Below the pieces are notes generated by a model. It was given only the letters and a program-made list of their open reading frames with translations. It made no database searches and had not been told where the DNA came from. Positions 55,640 through 64,000 of a stretch of 64,000 bases of DNA are shown here, one piece after another. The translations under genes were made by a program, and so were the position numbers. The DNA is from Phyllobacterium zundukense (GTDB lineage Bacteria; Pseudomonadota; Alphaproteobacteria; Rhizobiales; Rhizobiaceae): the NCBI RefSeq assembly GCF_025452195.1, contig NZ_CP104973.1, positions 186,001-250,000 of the forward strand, written 5' to 3'. Positions within the stretch are counted from its first letter, which is position 1. Every line of letters begins with the position of its first letter.

Positions 55640-55847
55640 ACAAAATATATGAATAATTGACTTGCACAGGCGACGAACTATTAAATTGATTTCTGCATGA
55701 TCTATATCGAAGCCAATAACATTTGGCTATATTTTCATTATTCATATGCGTATACGAAAGCTACAATATTGTTAATATTGCAGTCAATATCTTTATTTAA
55801 CAATTATACTTTTAACTCTGCATTGCATTGAGTTGCAGTTATTTGTA
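55640..55847. other. AT-rich gap without a visible gene
   Basis: This stretch is clearly richer in A and T than its neighbours. It carries no ORF of note, and no promoter or repeat beyond simple AT-rich dyads is convincing. It borders the decayed MATE gene and the 3' end of the ScfR-type regulator. Confidence 0.6.
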
Positions 55848-57290
55848 CTACTGAAAATCGAACGCGCTGAGCCCCGTCACCATCTCGTCCAGTCCCACCG
55901 GCCGTGTCACGGGTGGTTCGGCCCGGGAGAGGCAGGCGGCGCGTTCGCACAGGCGGCAGGCCGGGCCGACAGGCGTGGAGCCGACGAATTTGCCGAGCGG
56001 AGGGGCGCTGATACTCATGTTACCGAACGCGCTGCCATAAACCGTCTTGTCAGCATGTTCGATATCGCAGCCGAGAAGGATGGCCGTGCGGCGCGGGCGT
56101 TCGTTGAAGGCGCCCTGCGGCCCTTCCAATGTGCGGGCAATGGTCATGAACTCGGCGCCATCCGGCATCTCCACCGCCTCGACGAGGATCTGGCCGGGCT
56201 GAGCGAACGCGGCATAGACAGGCAGCTTCGGGCACTCGCCGCCGAAACGGGACTGCGGAAACCCTTGCGCCCCTGCCCGGCGGAAACGATTGCCGGCGTG
56301 ATCGACTTCCAGCATGAAGAACGGAATGTCGGACTTGCCGTCAAGCGTTGTCAGGCGGTTGGCGGCCTGTTCAAAGGAGACGTGGAAGCGTGAACGAAGG
56401 ACGTCAACATCATAGCGAGCACGAACAGCCGCGCTCTGGAAAGCCTGATGAGGCATCATGAGTGCATGCGCCGCGTAGCGCCCGAACTCGAAACGGGCGA
56501 TTCGCCGCGCCTCGTCCGAGGAGAGTTTCAAATCCTGTATTTCGGCTGCGATGACCACCTGCATGCGCATGAGCGCCGCCTCCATCGCCACTTCACGCAA
56601 CTGGTCGAAGGGCGACAGCCGCTCGGAGATGAACAGCCGCTGCGAATGCCGATCATAACGCCGGCGCCAATTCGGCATGGTCGCCACGGGAAGCACACGC
56701 ACGGAGATGCCATGTTCACTCTTTAACCAGGCCTTCAGGGCGCCAAGCAAATCATCGCCGGGTTTGAGCAGGCCGGTAAAGCTGTCGACCTCCCCCTCAA
56801 TGCGGGGAAAATGATTGGCGCGGCGCTCCAGCGCCTCGCGGACCTCGTTCAGCGGCATGCGTGTGGCGACAAGGGATGGGGCGCGACCGTCCTTCGCCAG
56901 AAGTTGTGACAGATCAGAAAGGCGCTCGAGCGATTCCCGGTACGCGCGATAAAGCTTGATGACGCCGGTGGCGGCATTGGGCGCAGCATCGCTGATTTCG
57001 ATGAGCTCCTGGTCGCCCGGCAACTCGCCATTGAGCAGCGGGTCGGAAAACACTTCCTTGAGCACGGCCATGGAGGAGCCAGTCTCCATTTGCAGTGTGT
57101 CGAGCTCGATCTTGTAGGTTGAAGAGAGTTTGAGCAGGAGCTGGACCGTGAGCGGCCGCTGGTTGCGCTCGATGAGATTGAGATAGGACGGCGAAATACC
57201 CAGCGCCTCGGCCATCGAGGTTTGTGTGAGACCACGCTCGTTGCGAATGCGCCTGATGCGCGGACCGGCGAATATCTTGCCCTCAGCCAT
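55848..57290 (-). CDS. ScfR/RamB-type regulator (XRE HTH + DUF955 + DUF2083)
   Basis: This 480-residue regulator has an N-terminal XRE HTH (MAEALGISPSYLNLIERNQR), a central IrrE/DUF955 domain and a C-terminal Cys-rich segment with CRLCERAAC. Such short-chain-fatty-acyl regulators (RamB, PrpR, MccR) control acetate and glyoxylate-shunt genes. It is divergent from aceA, its most likely target. Four TTTACA/TTTACAAA half-sites lie in the shared region. Confidence 0.9.
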   Translation of the reverse strand: MAEGKIFAGPRIRRIRNERGLTQTSMAEALGISPSYLNLIERNQRPLTVQLLLKLSSTYKIELDTLQMETGSSMAVLKEVFSDPLLNGELPGDQELIEISDAAPNAATGVIKLYRAYRESLERLSDLSQLLAKDGRAPSLVATRMPLNEVREALERRANHFPRIEGEVDSFTGLLKPGDDLLGALKAWLKSEHGISVRVLPVATMPNWRRRYDRHSQRLFISERLSPFDQLREVAMEAALMRMQVVIAAEIQDLKLSSDEARRIARFEFGRYAAHALMMPHQAFQSAAVRARYDVDVLRSRFHVSFEQAANRLTTLDGKSDIPFFMLEVDHAGNRFRRAGAQGFPQSRFGGECPKLPVYAAFAQPGQILVEAVEMPDGAEFMTIARTLEGPQGAFNERPRRTAILLGCDIEHADKTVYGSAFGNMSISAPPLGKFVGSTPVGPACRLCERAACLSRAEPPVTRPVGLDEMVTGLSAFDFQ

Positions 57291-57342
57291 GGAGCCTCAC
57301 TGTTGCGTGCATCGCCGCTGTGCGTGGTTCATTATGACAAGA

Positions 57343-57395
57343 TTTACACATCTCGCTTCCATGCCAGGATATTACAAAATTTACAAATTTACAAA
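57343..57395. promoter_or_regulatory. TTTACAAA direct repeats between scfR-like gene and aceA
   Basis: TTTACACA (57343-57350), TTACAAA (57372-57378), TTTACAAA (57380-57387) and TTTACAAA (57388-57395) occur in a 53-base span, with TGTAAAT in the opposite orientation near 57475. Clustered 8-base direct repeats fit cooperative binding by the divergently encoded regulator. Binding is inference. Confidence 0.45.
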
Positions 57396-57559
57396 CCAGT
57401 ATTGTCAAACACACAACAGGATAACTCGATAAAACCGCCAAAACATGCGATATTTCTGGCTTATCTCGCCCTGCAATGTAAATCTAGTCATATCAACGCA
57501 GTCGTCAAACTCCCTATCAGACAGGCTGCGGCGGGATACAACTCTTTGTGGAGACAATA

Positions 57560-58849
<1,290 letters not shown>

Positions 58850-58877
58850 AACAACAAAAACGCCAAGGAGAAAAATC

Positions 58878-59111
58878 ATGGCACCGCAGACACGCGTCAA
58901 GGAACGGGCCGAGGAGCAATCATCGGCCATGAATACAGACCAGCAGGCTGTCATTCGCATGGTCGCCAATGACTTGCATCGCCTCAACCAATCCGTCATG
59001 AAGGCGGTTGACGCCGGTGTGTCCGTGGAACTGGTTCGCTCCGCCCGTCACCATGGCGGCGACGGTAACTGGGGCGATCTTCTGATCCCGGTTGTTCTTA
59101 CAAGGCAGTAG
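58878..59111 (+). CDS. Small conserved hypothetical protein downstream of aceA
   Basis: This 77-residue soluble protein follows aceA by 28 bases and has an AAGGAG Shine-Dalgarno. The N-terminal half is helical and charged (KERAEEQSSAMNTDQQ); the C-terminal half has SARHHGGDGNWGDLLIPVVL. No domain is recognised. Its position suggests cotranscription with aceA and a role in the same conditions. Confidence 0.7.
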   Translation: MAPQTRVKERAEEQSSAMNTDQQAVIRMVANDLHRLNQSVMKAVDAGVSVELVRSARHHGGDGNWGDLLIPVVLTRQ

Positions 59112-59200
59112 CTCTTCGCGGTCTTTCAGGGCCCGGTCTGGAGCCAGAATGACGCGCATAACCGCTCGCAAGCAATTGCAGGCGGTTTTCGCTCGCACAC

Positions 59201-59354
59201 TAGAGCAAACTTTGTCTATTCAGAGCCAGTTCTGGGCCAAATCCTTCGGGCTTCGGCTTCGTCCGATGGACAGGCATCGGCCTCGCCAAACCCCTCGACC
59301 TTGTCCACGAATTCTCTCCGGCAGAACGACTCTGAATAAACAAAACTTGCTCTA
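59201..59354. repeat. 154-bp inverted-repeat intergenic element
   Basis: The segment starts TAGAGCAAACTTTGT...TTCAGAG and ends CTCTGAATAAACAAAACTTGCTCTA, so its ends are imperfect inverted copies of about 25 bases. The centre is GC-rich. Size, termini and placement between genes fit the non-coding mosaic repeats known from Rhizobiales genomes (RIME-like). The region 59112-59467 holds nothing else apart from a weak hairpin near 59160-59190. Confidence 0.65.
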
Positions 59355-59467
59355 GCCAAGAGAAAAGTGCGTGGTCCGATTTGCCGTCGAACCACGCACC
59401 GATGACTGGAGCTGTCTGACCCCACAGCGAACGAAGGAAATTCGCATCAAACCATCCAATCACCTGC

Positions 59468-59713
59468 TCAGTTCAAGAAGAGGCGCCTTATATTCATGGT
59501 CGACGCGGGCGTTCGATCCATATGCTGGTCGGCCGCATAGGCAAGGGCAAGGCCGACAATGGCTCGCGTAATCTCATTCGACGACCAACCTGCTTCTCCT
59601 GCCTCACTCGCAAGAAAATCGACGGCACGCCGGAACTCTGGCTCCAAAGCCAGCTGACAATCGTAGCTCCGGCTTGGATATTCAGTCGGACGCATCGGTT
59701 TATGAATACGCAT
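59468..59713 (-). CDS. Conserved hypothetical protein, 81 residues
   Basis: An AAGGAGG Shine-Dalgarno lies 5 bases before the ATG at 59713. The protein is soluble and mainly helical, with the central segment EFRRAVDFLASEAGEAGWSS followed by EITRAIVGLALAYAADQ. No domain is recognised. It stands alone between the inverted-repeat element and an AT-rich region. Confidence 0.6.
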   Translation of the reverse strand: MRIHKPMRPTEYPSRSYDCQLALEPEFRRAVDFLASEAGEAGWSSNEITRAIVGLALAYAADQHMDRTPASTMNIRRLFLN

Positions 59714-59761
59714 GCTCCCCTCCTTATGCCATGCATGAGCTCCCGGGAAATGCGACGGATA

Positions 59762-59977
59762 TCAAACTGTCTGGTAGCATCTCAGAAACTTCAAATGCAT
59801 GCGCTCACGCCTTTTTGCTTTACGCAGAGCATGTTTTCCGACAAGTGTCTTGCTGGTCAGCGCAGAAACCAAAAACTTCGGATCATGCTCCTCAACATTC
59901 GACCCCCATTGCCCGACATACCGCTTTTGGCAAAGAGGCAGAATGTTATCGCCTGAAAAATAATAGACGTCATTCAT
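59762..59977 (-). CDS. Hypothetical protein, uncertain
   Basis: A 71-residue frame starts at ATG 59977, preceded by GGGGAAG. The start MNDVYYFSGDNILPL is acidic and the C-terminus is strongly basic (ALRKAKRRERMHLKF). No family is recognised. Composition is compatible with a real small gene, but this is the only support. Confidence 0.3.
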   Translation of the reverse strand: MNDVYYFSGDNILPLCQKRYVGQWGSNVEEHDPKFLVSALTSKTLVGKHALRKAKRRERMHLKFLRCYQTV

Positions 59978-60570
59978 CCTAGTCTTCCCCTCGGAAAATC
60001 TAAGCAAACGTATCAATACAGTAATTATTTCGAATTAGTAAAAGTATATATAGAAAATTTTGTCTGTCAATTGAACAAACTTTTTTGACAAATAACCTTG
60101 CCAAAAGAATACGTCAAAATTGATGAAACATTGTGCGCGTCAATTTAGATTGGAGCATTTACCCGAGACATACATTACTTGCGATAACCGTTCGGGTTCG
60201 AAGTTTCGTATTTCTGCTGCAGGTTTTTTCCAGTCTCGGGTGCTCCGATGGCACGCGGGCGTATGAACCTGAGCCGCGGCATCTTTTCAGTTTTCGTTTC
60301 GGAGAATACGCGCGATAACTTCCCCTTCTTCGCCACAAGAATTGATCTGAAGTATCGACTGGAACATTCTAATGTAGAGCAATCTCTTTTATATTTTACA
60401 ATATGTGTCATAATAGGGTGCAGAGAAAATATAACCGATTATTCGGTCAAATAATGACAGACAATTCTACAATTGTCCATTGGCGGACAATGCATTGTGT
60501 CATTTTTTTATTTCGATATTTATAGCATTTCATCACGCAGGATTCTCTGTTCCCGCGAGAAGGGACGAGG
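59978..60570. other. AT-rich gap without a convincing gene
   Basis: About 590 bases that are much richer in A and T than the window average. Short open frames exist on both strands, but none has a good start or protein-like composition. The segment probably contains the promoter of the Crp/Fnr gene at 60571. Confidence 0.6.
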
Positions 60571-61290
60571 ATGTCAGCTTCACAATTTGCGTTTGAGAAC
60601 AAGCTTCTCAGGCATATGCGTGCGAACGATTTTGAGTTGCTGGCACCGCATCTCGACGCACAGAAGTTGCCGCTGAGGCACGTGATCGAGAAATCGCAAA
60701 CGCCCGTCACGGACGTGTACTTCCTTGAAACAGGCCTTGCCTCGATCGTCTCAAAAATGCCCAGTGGCCGCGACGTCGAAGTAGGAGTGTCCGGCAATGA
60801 GGGGATGACGGGTTCCTCAGTCGTTCTTGGCGGGATGCAATCGCCGCATGACAGCTACATGCAAGTAGCCGGCCTCGGTTACAGTATCGCTACTGTGGAT
60901 CTTCAACGCGCTATGGAAACAAGCACCACGCTGCGCAGCTACCTGCTCCTCTATGTCCAGACCTTGGTCATCCAGACGGCCTCGACCGCATTGGCGAATA
61001 GCCAGGCGGACGTCTCATCCAGAATGGCTCGTTGGCTCCTGATGGTGCATGACCGCACGCATGGTCCAGATATTGTGCTGACGCACGAATTCCTGTCGGT
61101 CATGCTTGGAGTGCGGCGGCCATGGGTGACGGAAGTCTTGCATATACTGGAAGACAAACGGTTGATCCGGGCAAAGCGAGGACAGATAACCATCGTCGAT
61201 CGTACCGGGCTCATGGCCGAGGCCAACGGTTTCTACGGGGTAGCCGAGCAAGAGTATAAACGGCTGCTCGGGATAAACCTCGCCCGATAA
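60571..61290 (+). CDS. Crp/Fnr-family transcriptional regulator
   Basis: This 239-residue regulator has an N-terminal cyclic-nucleotide-binding-like beta-roll (residues about 30-120) and a C-terminal winged HTH (HEFLSVMLGVRRPWVTEVLHILE). The N-terminal Cys cluster of FNR is absent, and the cAMP phosphate-binding Arg-Ser pair is not evident. An AAGGGACGAGG sequence precedes the ATG. It has no operon partner. The ligand is unknown. Confidence 0.88.
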   Translation: MSASQFAFENKLLRHMRANDFELLAPHLDAQKLPLRHVIEKSQTPVTDVYFLETGLASIVSKMPSGRDVEVGVSGNEGMTGSSVVLGGMQSPHDSYMQVAGLGYSIATVDLQRAMETSTTLRSYLLLYVQTLVIQTASTALANSQADVSSRMARWLLMVHDRTHGPDIVLTHEFLSVMLGVRRPWVTEVLHILEDKRLIRAKRGQITIVDRTGLMAEANGFYGVAEQEYKRLLGINLAR

Positions 61291-61392
61291 TTCCCTAGAA
61301 ACGAGTGGAGTGACAATTTTCTCGTCCCCGCCTCCCATATTGCAAACGCTGGAGGATTTCCGCTTTTCGTTCGAACGACGAAATGCTGTTTT

Positions 61393-61567
61393 ACGCAATT
61401 CCGGACGGAAAACCGCTTCACACTTTTCCTGGAGTTGCTTTAAGTTTGTTTTTACGCAGTTCCGGACGGAAAACCGCTTCACACTTTTCCTGGAATTGCT
61501 TTAAGTTTGTTTTTACGCAATTCCGGACGGAAAACCGCTTCACACTTTTCCTGGAATTGCTTTATCA
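61393..61567. repeat. Tandem 61-bp repeat, three copies
   Basis: Units begin at 61393, 61454 and 61515, each containing ACGCAATTCCGGACGG and GCTTCACACTTTTCC; the copies are almost identical with a strict 61-base period. The unit is a variant of an abundant Rhizobiales intergenic repeat. The array sits between the Crp/Fnr gene and puuA, 30 bases before the puuA start. Confidence 0.9.
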
Positions 61568-61597
61568 TCTTGTCACCGCAACTCATTCTGGTGATTG

Positions 61598-63031
61598 ATG
61601 CCTTCCGAAACTCCCGAGAAAAAACCCGCACGGACGACAACGCGGCGGCGTACACCCGCTTATGTCAAAGCTACGCGCGGCGTGAAGAACTGGCGCGAAG
61701 CTTCCGAGTGGCTGGCCTGGCGGGATATCGAGGACATCGAATGCATTACCCCGGATCAGGCCGGTGTGGCGCGCGGCAAAATGATGCCGTCGAAGAAATT
61801 CACATCCAATACCTCCCTGGCGCTCCCTTCCGCCGTATTCATGGCGACGATCTCGGGTTCCTATCCGGAAGACGGCCATGGCTTCTCCTATCCTGAGGAT
61901 GACGGCGATCTGAAACTGATGCCGGATCTTTCCACGCTCTCGGAAGTACCATGGGAGGCCGACCCTACAGCACAGGTCATCTGTGATCTCGTCAACAAGG
62001 ACGGACAAGCGGTAGAATTTACCCCTCGCAACGTATTGAAGCGTGTCATGGCCGCTTATGCCAGGAAGGGCCTGAAGGCGGTCGTCGCGCCGGAGATCGA
62101 ATTCTATCTCGTCAAGAAGAACCCCGATCCGGATTATCCCCTGACCCCGCCTGTCGGACGCTCTGGCCGGGCGATCGGCGGCGGACAAGGTTATTCAATC
62201 GCCGGCGTCAACGAGTTCGATGAACTCATCGACGATATCTATCATTTTTCCGAGAGTCAGGGCCTTGAGATCGACACGCTGATCCATGAGGAAGGCGCGG
62301 CGCAGCTCGAAATCAATTTGCGGCACGGCGATCCGATCGAGCTTGCCGATCAGGTGTTCCTGTTCAAGCGCACGATCAGGGAAGCCGCACTGAAGCACGA
62401 CATGTATGCGACATTCATGGCGAAGCCTATACAGGGCCAGCCGGGTTCCGCGATGCATATCCATCAATCGATCATCGACAAGAAGACGGGCCGAAACGTG
62501 TTCTCCAACCCGGATGGAACGGAAAGCCCGGCGTTCCGGCATTTTATAGGCGGCATGCAGAAACATGTCCCGGCCTCGCTGGTGATGTTTGCGCCCTATG
62601 TGAATTCGTACCGGCGGCTGACACCGGCGGCCTCTGCGCCCGTCAATGTCAAATGGGGCTATGACAACCGCACAACGGCCTTTCGTGTACCGCGCTCGGA
62701 CCCTGCGGCACGGCGTGTCGAAAACCGAATCCCCTCCTCCGACGCGAACCCGTATCTGGCATTGGCGGCATCGCTGGCCTGCGGTCTGATCGGCATGAAC
62801 AACAAGATCGAACCCGACGAGCCTGCCTCGACGACGGTCAACGACAATCTGATTGAATTGCCGCGCGGGTTGATCGAGGCGACGATCCTGTTCGAGCAGG
62901 ACAGGGAACTGGTGGCCATGCTCGGTGAATCCTTCGCAATCACCTACGCCGCAATCAAGCGCGCCGAGTTCGAGACCTTCATGGAGGTCATCAGCCCGTG
63001 GGAGCGCGAGTTTTTGCTGCTGAATGTTTGA
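61598..63031 (+). CDS. puuA: Glutamine synthetase family, gamma-glutamylputrescine synthetase PuuA
   Basis: PuuA attaches glutamate to putrescine as the first step of the Puu degradation pathway. The 477-residue protein has the GS fold. Motifs are CITPDQAGVARGKMMPSKKF, the catalytic-domain start PEIEFYLV and the ATP-site run MHIHQSI. Short spacing to the FAD oxidoreductase at 63297 (puuB) supports the function over glutamine synthesis. An in-frame TTG at 61595 precedes the ATG. Confidence 0.87.
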   Translation: MPSETPEKKPARTTTRRRTPAYVKATRGVKNWREASEWLAWRDIEDIECITPDQAGVARGKMMPSKKFTSNTSLALPSAVFMATISGSYPEDGHGFSYPEDDGDLKLMPDLSTLSEVPWEADPTAQVICDLVNKDGQAVEFTPRNVLKRVMAAYARKGLKAVVAPEIEFYLVKKNPDPDYPLTPPVGRSGRAIGGGQGYSIAGVNEFDELIDDIYHFSESQGLEIDTLIHEEGAAQLEINLRHGDPIELADQVFLFKRTIREAALKHDMYATFMAKPIQGQPGSAMHIHQSIIDKKTGRNVFSNPDGTESPAFRHFIGGMQKHVPASLVMFAPYVNSYRRLTPAASAPVNVKWGYDNRTTAFRVPRSDPAARRVENRIPSSDANPYLALAASLACGLIGMNNKIEPDEPASTTVNDNLIELPRGLIEATILFEQDRELVAMLGESFAITYAAIKRAEFETFMEVISPWEREFLLLNV

Positions 63032-63058
63032 TGTTGTCCCTCCTCCGCTATTTTCTTT

Positions 63059-63271
63059 CTGCGCAACTGCTGTGCGTGGTTCGACAAGCTCACCATGAGG
63101 GAGGTGGGTTGATTGCAAGCAGTCAAGTTCTGCATGGTTGGTGGTTGCAAGCAGTCAAGTTCTGCAAGGTTGTTGATTGCAAGCAGTCAAGTTCTGCAAG
63201 GTTGGTGATTGCTTGCAGTCCACAACCTGCCTCATGGTGAGCTTGTCGAACCACGCACAGCAGTTGCGCAG
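63059..63271. repeat. 42-bp perfect inverted repeat flanking 32-bp tandem repeats
   Basis: Bases 63059-63100 and 63230-63271 are exact inverted copies (42 bases each; arm begins CTGCGCAACTGCTGTGCG and contains GTGGTTCGACAAGCTCACC). Between them a 32-base unit containing TTGCAAGCAGTCAAGTTC repeats at 63113, 63145 and 63177. The arm resembles a common interspersed sequence of Rhizobiales. It lies in the puuA-puuB gap. Confidence 0.92.
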
Positions 63272-63296
63272 CAGATAAACGTAGAAGTTTGCAAAT

Positions 63297-64000
63297 ATGC
63301 CCTACCAATCACCCATTTCCCCCGGCGTTTCCTGGTACGAGTCAGCCATCACCGACCGAACCGAATATCCGGCGCTGGATGGATCGCGCAACGCCGATGT
63401 CGTCATCGTCGGCGGCGGCTTTACCGGCCTCTCCGCTGCCGTGCATCTGGCATCGGCGGGCGTCGACGTGGTGTTGCTCGAAGCCTGGCGCTTCGGCGAC
63501 GGCGCATCGGGGCGCAATGGCGGCCAGCTCGGCACCGGCCAGCGCGCCTGGGCGGAAGAACTCGAAGCGCAGTATGGTTTCACCCGCGCCAAGGCGCTCT
63601 TCGATCTTGCCGAGGAAGCGAAAAGCCATCTGCTGCAATTTGCCGAGACCCACAAGATCGACATCGAATATGTGCCGGGACAAATGTCCGTCGTGCATAA
63701 GAAACGCTACCTGAAGGACTATCGGGCGCACGCGGAACTGATGGCGACACGCTTCGGCTATCCGCATATTCATTATATGGACGCCGCGGAAACCGCGGAG
63801 CGCCTTGGTTCGACGCGCTATCTCGGCGGAACATACGACAAGGGCACCGGCCATATCCAGCCGATGAAGCTGGTGGTTGGCACGGCAAAGGCCGCGGCGC
63901 AGGCCGGCGCGCATCTCTACGAGAACAGCAAGGTCACCAGCATCAAATCCGAAAACGGCCGCGTGACCGTCACGACTCCCTTCGGCAACGTGACCGCGGC
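63297..64000 (+). CDS. puuB: FAD-dependent oxidoreductase, gamma-glutamylputrescine oxidase PuuB (partial)
   Basis: The ATG at 63297 opens a frame that runs off the window end after 234 codons. The start MPYQSPISPGVSWYESAI and the FAD motif VVIVGGGFTGLSAAVHL identify the DAO family; SGRNGGQLGTGQRAW is typical of PuuB. PuuB oxidises gamma-glutamylputrescine to the aldehyde with release of hydrogen peroxide. The 266-base gap from puuA is filled by the inverted-repeat element. Confidence 0.85.
   Translation, partial: MPYQSPISPGVSWYESAITDRTEYPALDGSRNADVVIVGGGFTGLSAAVHLASAGVDVVLLEAWRFGDGASGRNGGQLGTGQRAWAEELEAQYGFTRAKALFDLAEEAKSHLLQFAETHKIDIEYVPGQMSVVHKKRYLKDYRAHAELMATRFGYPHIHYMDAAETAERLGSTRYLGGTYDKGTGHIQPMKLVVGTAKAAAQAGAHLYENSKVTSIKSENGRVTVTTPFGNVTA

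Noticed and set aside
61393..61567. Possible CRISPR array
   Set aside because: Units are contiguous identical 61-base repeats without unique spacers and there are no cas genes nearby.
63113..63220. Possible CRISPR array inside the inverted repeat
   Set aside because: The 32-base units are direct tandem copies without spacers.

Overview
The window is ordinary chromosomal sequence from an alphaproteobacterium of the order Hyphomicrobiales (Rhizobiales), most like the Brucella/Ochrobactrum/Phyllobacterium group. The evidence is a CIRCE-controlled groESL next to ribF, a short-form hisG paired with hisZ, a PdhS-like cytoplasmic histidine kinase, phasin and DUF1127 proteins, glcDEF, an aceA/ScfR pair, and a tRNA-His that appears to lack the usual G-1 and carries A73. 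No prophage, transposase, CRISPR array or rRNA operon is visible. Species-level naming is inference.

Layout. 1-5.1 kb: a secreted protein cut by the window edge, ribF with a HAD phosphatase, a zinc-type efflux gene with its ArsR repressor and a palindromic operator, and a frameshifted quinone-oxidoreductase gene divergent from an HxlR regulator. 5.2-11.4 kb: groESL, a second HxlR/flavin-reductase pair, VOC, SRPBCC, fumC and DoxX. 11.4-16.8 kb: exported msrB-msrA, hisS-hisZ-hisG and tag. 17-22 kb: an L,D-transpeptidase and glcDEF. 22-33 kb: small housekeeping genes including rsmE, gshA, purC and a DUF937 repeat protein. 33-40 kb: xseA, an overlapping response regulator/histidine kinase/solute-binding protein triad, and two tandem copies of an unusual element. 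40-47 kb: tRNA-His, phasin, pdhS, AsmA and a third copy of that element. 47-52 kb: potFGHI polyamine importer and a DMT exporter. 52-60 kb: a second L,D-transpeptidase, lipoproteins, a decayed MATE gene, and the ScfR regulator divergent from isocitrate lyase. 60-64 kb: a Crp/Fnr regulator, puuA and the start of puuB, with several repeat families in between.

Metabolic links. GlcDEF makes glyoxylate and aceA is the glyoxylate-shunt lyase, so two-carbon metabolism is well represented. The Pot importer and PuuAB together give putrescine uptake and degradation. HisS and its atypical tRNA-His lie in the same window.

Best novel candidate. Three copies (38.4-39.2 kb twice in tandem, and 46.7-47.0 kb on the other strand) share a leader hairpin, a strong Shine-Dalgarno, a 29-codon ORF with mostly conservative changes, a hairpin inside the ORF, and a 10-bp hairpin with a GNRA loop just after the stop. 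The last hairpin keeps its pairing through compensatory base changes. This looks like an undescribed structured RNA that also encodes a basic microprotein.
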